A stretch of 7,704 bases of DNA, taken from positions 1-7,704 of the forward strand of contig JAODGR010000065.1 in assembly GCA_025464275.1 (NCBI GenBank), written 5' to 3'. The notes below the pieces were generated by a model. It was not told the origin of the DNA. It did no database searches and worked only from the letters and a program-made list of their open reading frames with translations. Below, piece by piece: positions 1 to 4,925 of the stretch. This DNA comes from Methanosarcinales archaeon (GTDB lineage Archaea > Halobacteriota > Syntropharchaeia > Alkanophagales > Methanospirareceae). Positions within the stretch are counted from its first letter, which is position 1. Each line of letters opens with the position of its first letter. The position numbers and the translations under genes are program-made.

Positions 1-155
1 ATGCTCGTCTTCGCCTTCACGTACGCACTTATACCCGCTTCGTCCGCGGGGAAGTCCACCGCGGCACTCGCGCTCCCGGTAAACAACAAGAATAAAGACA
101 AAATGCCGAAGAGCGCCTCACACACCAATATCCCACTTCTTATCTTTATCACCAT
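1..155 (-). CDS. Secreted protein of unknown function, N-terminal fragment (runs off window start)
   Basis: I do not recognise this gene; only the first 51 codons are inside the window. The start is an ATG at 155-153 preceded by GGAGG at 163-167, the clearest Shine-Dalgarno sequence in the window, so the start is well supported. The product begins with a short basic region (Lys4, Arg6), then a long hydrophobic segment rich in Leu, Phe and Ile (about residues 8-26), ending in Gly-Ser-Ala-Ser-Ala-Ala. This looks like a Sec signal peptide with an Ala-X-Ala cleavage site near residue 31. There is no lipobox cysteine at the cleavage point. The mature protein starts VDFPADEAGISAYVKAK and is too short to place in a family. 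It has its own TATA-like promoter at 215-222, so it is probably transcribed separately from the operon upstream. The reading frame is open to the window edge. Confidence 0.72.
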   Translation of the reverse strand, partial: MVIKIRSGILVCEALFGILSLFLLFTGSASAAVDFPADEAGISAYVKAKTS

Positions 156-214
156 CTTTAACCCTCCCCTATCTGGTATCTTATCGGTGAATGTTCAGCA
201 TGCTCACAGCGATC

Positions 215-222
215 TTTATAAA
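215..222 (-). promoter_or_regulatory. TATA box for the secreted-protein gene
   Basis: TTTATAAA lies on the minus strand directly after an A-rich GAAAAG, which fits an archaeal BRE plus TATA box. A start of transcription about 25 bases downstream would fall near 190, leaving a leader of roughly 35 bases that holds the GGAGG ribosome site. The box contains the TAA stop codon (218-216) of the gene upstream, so the two genes have no spacer in the usual sense. Confidence 0.6.
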
Positions 223-569
223 CTTTTCGGTTTTTCCTGGATTGTTAGCTCAATGGGTAACAAACATGAGTCCTGAATGAACGGCGGCTTCTCGAGTGGT
301 AATGTCACTCTCCTTCGTCTGGTGCTATTGCAGGTCTCGGGCTCGTTTACTTCCGCGTCCGGTATATCGGTATCATCGGTATCACTGCGGTTATTGGCTG
401 TTTCATTACCGGTTTCCTCCAAGCTCTTGCTCTTGCCCGGTAAAGGCTTGTGGGTATTGGTATTGGCAATCATGTTAGTGCCGTATACCGCAATAATGAC
501 AGATGCGGTGACTGCCAGTAGTAGTAACAGCAATAGCAGCGCATATTTATTGTCTGGCATTTTATGCAT
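216..569 (-). CDS. Small membrane-anchored hypothetical protein
   Basis: I do not recognise a family. The 117-residue product has a short basic N-terminus, one hydrophobic segment (about residues 9-30, with eight consecutive leucines), then a polar, acidic, Asn/Thr-rich tail. It is most simply read as a single-pass anchor or uncleaved signal with the tail outside the cell. The tail carries three N-X-S/T sequons (Asn55, Asn60, Asn81) that could be glycosylated in an archaeon, then a four-arginine run at 84-87 and a Pro-rich end. The leucine run uses mixed codons (CTG, CTA, TTG, TTA), so it is not a simple triplet-slippage tract. The ATG at 569 overlaps the TGA of the phosphoesterase gene by one base and has GGTG just upstream; GTG at 572 and ATG at 560 are alternatives. 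Tight coupling argues that it is a real, co-transcribed gene. The low-complexity tail leaves open that its 3' part is poorly constrained. Confidence 0.6.
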   Translation of the reverse strand: MHKMPDNKYALLLLLLLLAVTASVIIAVYGTNMIANTNTHKPLPGKSKSLEETGNETANNRSDTDDTDIPDAEVNEPETCNSTRRRRVTLPLEKPPFIQDSCLLPIELTIQEKPKSL

Positions 570-1108
570 CACACCTTCACTATCTCCGCCCCTGTTACAC
601 CCTTCCCCTCTTCCACATACAGAATCACAAAGCTCCTGTATCGTGCCGGGAATGCACCTGTTGCACTGCCTGGATTGAGATATAAGACCTCCTCCCCATC
701 CTTATCCTTGCTCCTCTTCTCCACCTTCAATGGTATGTGCGAATGCCCGTAGATTATCACATCCACACCCCGCTCTTCATCGCTGAACTTCTTTCTCACT
801 CGCTCCATCAATCCAATTGGACTGCCACCCTCCGATGGATGGGTAACGCCTATCCTGAGACCCTCAATCTCTATTATCTCCACGGGTTTCAGCTCGCTCC
901 TTATCACTCCAGGGTCCATATTCCCATACACACCCCTGAACTCACCCGCTGATTCTACCGCCACTGCTCGTAACTCTGCCAGTAGCCTCGCACCTGTATA
1001 ATCACCAGCGTGAATAATCAAATCTGCACTCCTCAGCTCATCCCGTAGACGCTCAGGCAGCACACTTATATCATTCGCATGCGTATCCGCAAGCGCTACT
1101 ACTTTCAT
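569..1108 (-). CDS. YfcE/MJ0936-type metallophosphoesterase
   Basis: Predicted cytoplasmic dimetal phosphodiesterase of the calcineurin-like superfamily, of the length usual for the YfcE/MJ0936 group (179 residues). The metal-binding signature is complete in order: DTH at 8-10, GD at 35-36, GNMD at 62-65, a histidine at 90, and GHSH at 121-124, followed by the family's LNPGS at 144-148. Relatives hydrolyse artificial phosphodiesters with Mn2+ or Ni2+; their natural substrate is generally unknown, so I give none here. One oddity is that His90 is followed by Pro-Ser-Glu-Gly-Gly, where relatives usually have a His-Gly pair. The ATG at 1108 follows the trmI stop by three bases and the gene ends overlapping the next start by one base, so it is the third gene of a translationally coupled run. 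No strong ribosome site is visible, as expected for coupling. Confidence 0.9.
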   Translation of the reverse strand: MKVVALADTHANDISVLPERLRDELRSADLIIHAGDYTGARLLAELRAVAVESAGEFRGVYGNMDPGVIRSELKPVEIIEIEGLRIGVTHPSEGGSPIGLMERVRKKFSDEERGVDVIIYGHSHIPLKVEKRSKDKDGEEVLYLNPGSATGAFPARYRSFVILYVEEGKGVTGAEIVKV

Positions 1109-1111
1109 CTC

Positions 1112-1948
1112 TCATCTACCATCTCTCATCGGCACTAATCGCCTCGCCACGAAGATAAAACCTGTATGTACAATCGCCCTGTGCTGTGGTCGCATACTCC
1201 TGCCCTTTATCTCCCACTCCCTTACACCCACCTCGTATATCCCCATCACACGGAAACTTCGCCCGTATCTCAGTTCTATACGCCTTGAGAGTTTGTATAT
1301 CTGCAGTACAGTAGGATTATAGCATACCAGGATTCCACCACCCCGGAGTGCTTGCTCGACCGAATGAAGAGCGCGCCATGGCTCTGAAACGTCCAGTATC
1401 ACCCTATCCAGCCCTTGCTCCTCTATTCCCTCATACACATCGCCCTCCTTTAATATCAGTCTGGGCTTCCCTGCGTGCGCATCTGCTGCACTCCGCACCT
1501 TACCAAAGAAAGTTTCTATATTCTTCTCGGCTATCTCCTGAAACTCACGCCGTGTATCGTAGGATATTACCTCTCCTTCACTACCGACTGCACGTAGTAG
1601 TGCTATTGTGAGTGCACCAGAGCCTGTTCCCGCTTCTAACACCCGCGCTCCGGGGAAGATATCCGCGAGGCTCAGAATCGCCGCTATATCCTTCGCATAG
1701 ATTATCTGTGACCCTTTCCTCATCTTTGCTATGTACTCACCTAAGGTGGGTCGTAGCACAACCAGCTGCTCACCGAGTGAAGAGTTAACTGTACTCCCCT
1801 CCTCCAGTCCTATTACATCATCATGCGCGACCACACCATGAGCGAATGAGAAACAGGAGCCAGGCTGCAGTACGACCTGGTATCTCCTCCCTTTAGCACC
1901 GCTCTCTACCAGATGTACAAGCTCGTCACTCTCTATTCGCGTCAACAT
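1112..1948 (-). CDS. trmI: tRNA (adenine-N1)-methyltransferase TrmI
   Basis: Archaeal TrmI-type enzyme that uses S-adenosylmethionine to put an N1-methyl group on adenine in the T-loop of tRNA (positions 57 and 58 in studied archaeal enzymes). The 278-residue product has the family's N-terminal beta-rich domain, the GSQIIYAKD motif (79-87) that precedes the catalytic domain, SAM motif I VLEAGTGSG (103-111), the acidic residue Asp131 for the ribose, EGDVYEG (168-174), and motif IV DVSEPW (186-191). NPTVLQI and a late REWE stretch also match the family. Relatives act as tetramers. The ATG at 1948 shares its A with the upstream TGA; the GTG at 1951 would add one residue. Co-transcription with a winged-helix regulator is suggested by this overlap. 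A short insert near 150-163 is unremarkable. Confidence 0.93.
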   Translation of the reverse strand: MLTRIESDELVHLVESGAKGRRYQVVLQPGSCFSFAHGVVAHDDVIGLEEGSTVNSSLGEQLVVLRPTLGEYIAKMRKGSQIIYAKDIAAILSLADIFPGARVLEAGTGSGALTIALLRAVGSEGEVISYDTRREFQEIAEKNIETFFGKVRSAADAHAGKPRLILKEGDVYEGIEEQGLDRVILDVSEPWRALHSVEQALRGGGILVCYNPTVLQIYKLSRRIELRYGRSFRVMGIYEVGVREWEIKGRSMRPQHRAIVHTGFIFVARRLVPMRDGR

Positions 1949-2358
1949 CACTTCTCGCGTGTACGGAGGTGTATCCCATCCTGGTCTATCTTCACTTCCA
2001 GCTTCTTCCCTGTAACGCTCTCAAACTCTTCCAGCATATCGAATATCTTTCGGTCTATCTGTATGTGCTCCACAACCCTGTCCCGATGCTGAGGCTGAGA
2101 TTGAGCCAGATGTGCCCCGCCCGCACTGGCATCCTCGCCCTCGTTCTCGTTCTCACCTTCGCCCTCGCCCACACCGCCTACCAGTGACCATAGCTTTGTG
2201 GGTCCTATCATCTCACAGGTGATCAGTCCCCTGCCCTTAAGACTCTCGAGATACTTCAATACCGTCCCTTTACTCATATTCGCCCGTTTTACCACTTCAC
2301 TCGTATTTAATTTGCCCTCCTTCAGCACTGCAAGTAACTCCTTCTCCCGCCAGAGCAT
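1948..2358 (-). CDS. Winged-helix DNA-binding regulator, unassigned family
   Basis: A probable transcription factor of 136 residues. Residues 1-60 form a winged helix-turn-helix: a first helix (WREKELLAVLKEG), then LNTSEVVKRANMSKGTVLKYLESLKGRGLI with the recognition helix around 29-41, and a wing ending at KLWSLV. A low-complexity linker of Gly, Glu and Asn follows (61-78), then a His/Gln-rich stretch and a C-terminal module (about 95-136) with a helix and two predicted strands; this may be a dimerisation or ligand domain. I cannot place it confidently in ArsR, MarR or another named family. The ATG at 2358 is preferred because a TATA box lies at 2391-2398. Extending the frame back to 2433 would translate the promoter and overlap the AOR gene. 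As the first gene of a four-gene run, it may regulate its own operon through the palindrome at 2368-2382. Confidence 0.78.
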   Translation of the reverse strand: MLWREKELLAVLKEGKLNTSEVVKRANMSKGTVLKYLESLKGRGLITCEMIGPTKLWSLVGGVGEGEGENENEGEDASAGGAHLAQSQPQHRDRVVEHIQIDRKIFDMLEEFESVTGKKLEVKIDQDGIHLRTREK

Positions 2359-2367
2359 CTTACGATT

Positions 2368-2382
2368 GATAATGATTATCTG
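2368..2382. promoter_or_regulatory. Fur/PerR-box-like palindrome, candidate operator
   Basis: The plus strand reads TGATAATGATTATCT. The inner 13 bases (2369-2381) are a perfect 6-1-6 inverted repeat GATAAT-G-ATTATC, and the whole matches the bacterial 7-1-7 Fur-family consensus TGATAAT-N-ATTATCA at 14 of 15 positions. It lies just downstream of the TATA box at 2391-2398 and covers the predicted transcription start, so a bound protein would block initiation. The binder could be a Fur-family protein or the winged-helix protein encoded immediately downstream. Confidence 0.55.
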
Positions 2383-2390
2383 GCAACAGA

Positions 2391-2398
2391 TTAATAAA
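2391..2398 (-). promoter_or_regulatory. TATA box for the regulator-trmI-phosphoesterase operon
   Basis: TTTATTAA on the minus strand sits in an AT-rich patch of the 58-base gap between the AOR stop and the regulator start. A start point about 25 bases downstream would fall near 2368-2372, giving a leader of only about 10-14 bases or less. This gives the regulator operon its own promoter independent of AOR. Confidence 0.55.
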
Positions 2399-2416
2399 TT
2401 ATGTGGTGGAAAACCA

Positions 2417-4186
2417 TCACTCACACACATCAATATGCAATTCTCTCAGTTTATCCGCTGTCGGTACCCCATTCTCGTCCCATCCACGCATGCGATAATA
2501 CTCATCCAGTGTATTCCTGAACTCCTCGCGGTCTATCACTCGCCCGTTAATTGGCTCATCGAAGAATCGCGCGGGCAGTGTGTCATCAGCTCTCGTAAAG
2601 CCCTCTCTTATGTTGTACAGCCGTTCTATATTCCATATCCGCTCCCCCACACGCATCAAATCCTCTGAGGTGTACTCTTCACCCGTAACTGCACTCAATA
2701 TATTCGCATACTCCTCCTCACCGGCGCCGAAGAGGGCGAATTTACAGACTATCAGGGAATCAACAGCGGCGAAACGGTCCTGGAATATCTTTGTATGCCC
2801 CGCCTTACCTGCGAGCGTATAGGGGTCTATCGCCTTCGGCTTTCGCAGTATCTCCGGTGCCACGAGGTATGCTCTGGTGTGACAGCCACCGCGATTGGAG
2901 GTGGCATAGCTGAAGCCCAGACCTTTCACACCCCGTGGGTCATAAGCGGGTAGATGCAGCCCTTTCACATGCATCGCCTTCTCCGGGCTGCCTTCTGCAC
3001 TCGAATACCGCTTCACACCCGCGCCCAGCTGCGCACCTATGCCCTCACACTCACCTATTGCCCGCACCAGATTCACCAGCTCCTTACCGCTGATTCTTTC
3101 TCCTCTTATCTCGCTATAACATCCCAGTACACCCGCTACTGAGATTGTATCAATACCATAATCGTTACATAGCATGTTCGCCTCTACTATCGCTTCATAG
3201 CTGTCATTTCCTATATTCGCACTCATCAGCCCTATCGTCTCGTATTCGGGCAGTTCTATACCATCACCGCGCTCTCTCCTGCATCCTATCGGGCATGAAT
3301 AACATGCCCTCCTCCTCGGCCTGTACCGCCTGTTAATCTCACTTGCAAAGAAGCTATCCAGATTGAAGTCCACTTCTGGCTCTGCCATCCTGAAATTCGC
3401 TACCGGGAGGACCCGCATCCAGCTCGTTATCTTCACCAGAAAAGGAGTACCGAATACCGAAAGCCCTTTGCTTATCGTGGGGCAGGCAATCAGAAGCCGG
3501 TTGATCGTTCTCCTGTACTGCCTGAACTTCTCGGTGTCATGGATATCCACGCCTCCGGAGCCCTTCACCACCACCGCTTTGAGTCTCTTCGAGCCCATCA
3601 CCGCTCCTGCTCCACCACGTCCAAATGCATGTGTACCATCAGAGATGACGGAAGCGAGCAGGACTTGCTTCTCCCCTGCCCTCCCTATACATGCCACTCG
3701 CCCCCCGCCGCTCCTCATCTTCAGTAGCCTGGTGGTCTCTTTTACATTCTTGCCCCATATACTGGATGCCGAGCTCAGTTCCACCCGCTCATTCTCTATC
3801 TCTATAAATACCGGTGCAGGTGAGCGCCCGCGGATGATTACTGCATCATAGCCCGCTTTCTTCAGTTCCGCACCCATGAAGCCACCGCAGTTACAGTCGA
3901 ATATCGTGCCGGTCAGTGGTGATTTGGTAGAGAGAGACATCCTGCCAGAGGCAGGCGTGGGTGTACCGGTGAGGGGACCCGTGGCAAATACCAGTACGTT
4001 TTCAGGTGATAGAGCATCTCTTATATGACCATTATCGTACACTATCTTCGCACCGAGTCCTCTACCGCCAAGGAAATCCATGAGCAACCCGTAGTCAGGA
4101 GTAAAGGTCTCTATATCGCCATTAGAGAGGTCTATCTGGAGTATCCTGCCACGCCATCCATATAGCCTGCTCATGATTTGATTCAT
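2417..4186 (-). CDS. Aldehyde:ferredoxin oxidoreductase family tungstoenzyme
   Basis: Cytoplasmic enzyme of the AOR family, which oxidises aldehydes to carboxylic acids with tungstopterin and a [4Fe-4S] cluster, passing electrons to ferredoxin. At 589 residues it has full family length. The N-terminal AFOR_N domain starts at YGWRGRILQIDL (9-20) and includes the GGRGLGAK stretch (40-47), ATGPLTGT (68-75) and the Gly-rich GRGGAGAVMGSKRLKAV (189-205). The cluster ligands are all present: CYSCPIGC gives Cys295, Cys298 and Cys302, with a late Cys481 in VCKFALFG. PEYET (313-317), CNDYGIDTIS (340-349) and the AYDPRGVKG...ATSNRGG block (414-434) are typical. The aldehyde substrate cannot be read from sequence. 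The start is uncertain: ATG 4186 is used, ATG 4174 is equally good (585 residues), and neither has a clear ribosome site. The frame extends to GTG 4240 through repeated DNA, which I discount. No ferredoxin, MoaD or pterin genes lie beside it. Confidence 0.9.
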   Translation of the reverse strand: MNQIMSRLYGWRGRILQIDLSNGDIETFTPDYGLLMDFLGGRGLGAKIVYDNGHIRDALSPENVLVFATGPLTGTPTPASGRMSLSTKSPLTGTIFDCNCGGFMGAELKKAGYDAVIIRGRSPAPVFIEIENERVELSSASSIWGKNVKETTRLLKMRSGGGRVACIGRAGEKQVLLASVISDGTHAFGRGGAGAVMGSKRLKAVVVKGSGGVDIHDTEKFRQYRRTINRLLIACPTISKGLSVFGTPFLVKITSWMRVLPVANFRMAEPEVDFNLDSFFASEINRRYRPRRRACYSCPIGCRRERGDGIELPEYETIGLMSANIGNDSYEAIVEANMLCNDYGIDTISVAGVLGCYSEIRGERISGKELVNLVRAIGECEGIGAQLGAGVKRYSSAEGSPEKAMHVKGLHLPAYDPRGVKGLGFSYATSNRGGCHTRAYLVAPEILRKPKAIDPYTLAGKAGHTKIFQDRFAAVDSLIVCKFALFGAGEEEYANILSAVTGEEYTSEDLMRVGERIWNIERLYNIREGFTRADDTLPARFFDEPINGRVIDREEFRNTLDEYYRMRGWDENGVPTADKLRELHIDVCE

Positions 4187-4200
4187 GATGGTCCATAGTC

Positions 4201-4215
4201 GTGTATCACATACAC
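4201..4215. repeat. 6-3-6 inverted repeat upstream of AOR
   Basis: GTGTAT-CAC-ATACAC is a perfect 6-base inverted repeat with a 3-base centre, in the gap between pdxT and the AOR gene. It overlaps the first direct-repeat copy (4208-4222). It is a candidate operator half-site pair for AOR expression. No protein can be named for it. Confidence 0.5.
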
Positions 4216-4240
4216 ATATCACATAACATACACATATCAC
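4208..4240. repeat. Tandem 15-base direct repeat at the pdxT-AOR junction
   Basis: ACATACACATATCAC occurs at 4208-4222 and again exactly at 4226-4240, with the 3-base spacer ATA, so the period is 18 bases. The second copy runs into the last codons and stop of pdxT. The hexamer TATCAC also appears a third time at 4204-4209, and GTGTCAC follows at 4241-4247. Spacing close to two helical turns suits cooperative protein binding. Because 18 is a multiple of three, the frame above AOR reads a repeated V-I-C-V-C, probably by chance. Confidence 0.75.
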
Positions 4241-4842
4241 GTGTCACGTATGGATTCAAGGAAATAATGATGGATTCGCCTGTCAGGGGTGAGTTCAGGA
4301 TGAAACGCCAGTGCCATTATGTTACCCTGCCTCGCTGCTACAATCCTGTGGTCATCGAACTTCGCCAGTACATCCACACCCGGTGCTGCATGGGTGATGC
4401 AGGGTGCCCGGATGAAAACGCCCGGAAATGGTTTATCAAATATGCTCATCTTCACCATAGCCTCGAATGACTCCCTCTGCCTGCCAAAAGCATTCCGCTT
4501 TACTCGCACATCCATCAGACCCAGTAATCTCTGACCCGTCCTCTTCACCTCCTCATCACCCTCCTTCGCTAACAGTATCATCCCTGCACAGGTGCCCAGC
4601 AGTGGTTTACCCTCCTCCGCGGCTTCTCTTATCTCCTCCATCATACCTTCTTGCTCCATCAGCCGCCCGATGGTTGTACTCTCTCCACCCGGTATGAGGA
4701 TGGCATCGCATGAGCTCATGACTCCACGATGCTTTATCTTCACCACCTCCCCCCTCTCACCACTCTCGGCTATGGTCGCTTTCAATGCCCTTATATGCTC
4801 CTCTACATCTCCCTGTATCCCTATTACCCCTATCCTCTTCAT
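4237..4842 (-). CDS. pdxT: Pyridoxal 5'-phosphate synthase glutaminase subunit PdxT
   Basis: Class I glutamine amidotransferase subunit that hydrolyses glutamine and channels ammonia to PdxS, which makes pyridoxal 5'-phosphate from ribose 5-phosphate and glyceraldehyde 3-phosphate. The 201-residue product has usual family length. It opens with IGVIGIQGDVEEH (4-16), has the GGEST oxyanion-region motif (52-56), the nucleophile Cys85 in GTCAG, the RNAFGRQRESFE stretch (116-127) typical of PdxT, and the His181/Glu183 pair in HPEL, so the catalytic triad is complete. The ATG at 4842 is the family's normal start. Its partner pdxS is not in the window. The gene is divergent from pheS across an 83-base promoter region, and its last bases overlap the repeat cluster before the AOR gene, which may be its downstream operon partner. 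Confidence 0.96.
   Translation of the reverse strand: MKRIGVIGIQGDVEEHIRALKATIAESGERGEVVKIKHRGVMSSCDAILIPGGESTTIGRLMEQEGMMEEIREAAEEGKPLLGTCAGMILLAKEGDEEVKRTGQRLLGLMDVRVKRNAFGRQRESFEAMVKMSIFDKPFPGVFIRAPCITHAAPGVDVLAKFDDHRIVAARQGNIMALAFHPELTPDRRIHHYFLESIRDT
4239..4249. repeat. 5-1-5 palindrome in the pdxT 3' end
   Basis: ACGTG-T-CACGT is a perfect inverted repeat covering the last codons and stop of pdxT, directly beside the 15-base direct repeats. It could be part of the same binding region or simply reflect coding sequence. It is too small to be a convincing terminator, and no T-run follows it. Confidence 0.35.
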
Positions 4843-4925
4843 ACCTGCCCGCTTGCCTTTAATTCTAAATCTTAAATCTTATACTATACTCTTATCTATA
4901 TCATATCAGGGAGCAGAGCAGGAAG
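4843..4925. promoter_or_regulatory. Divergent promoter region for pdxT and pheS
   Basis: This 83-base gap is the most AT-rich stretch between genes and must serve both divergent units. TAAATCT occurs twice in tandem near 4866-4879. TATA-like candidates are TTAAATC (about 4872-4878), which reads ATTTAAG on the minus strand and would suit pdxT, and TTATACTATA (about 4879-4888) for pheS. The exact boxes cannot be fixed by eye. The pheS leader ends CAGGAAG directly before ATG, with GGGAG further upstream, so its ribosome site is weakly placed. Confidence 0.5.

Noticed and set aside
277..678. Plus-strand frame of 133 codons over the membrane protein and phosphoesterase
   Set aside because: It spans the ends of two coupled minus-strand genes, has Ser/Leu/Val-rich composition typical of an antisense shadow, and has no promoter or ribosome site.
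2359..2433. Longer N-terminus for the winged-helix regulator, starting at 2433
   Set aside because: The extra codons cover the TATA box and the palindrome, would overlap the AOR stop, and encode Ile/Cys-rich residues unlike a helix-turn-helix N-terminus.
3363..3851. Plus-strand frame of 162 codons inside the AOR gene
   Set aside because: It is wholly antisense to conserved AOR sequence, including the Gly-rich block, and its product resembles no family.
4187..4240. Longer AOR N-terminus from GTG 4240
   Set aside because: The extension is translated from the 15-base repeat DNA (repeated V-I-C-V-C), while family similarity begins at YGWRGRIL, just after ATG 4186/4174.
4208..4240. Start of a CRISPR array
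   Set aside because: Only two 15-base copies with a 3-base spacer are present; there is no spacer-sized sequence and no cas gene.
4843..4925. tRNA or small structured RNA in the pdxT-pheS gap
   Set aside because: The gap is AT-rich with no paired arms, no T-loop-like GTTC and no stable hairpin that I can see.
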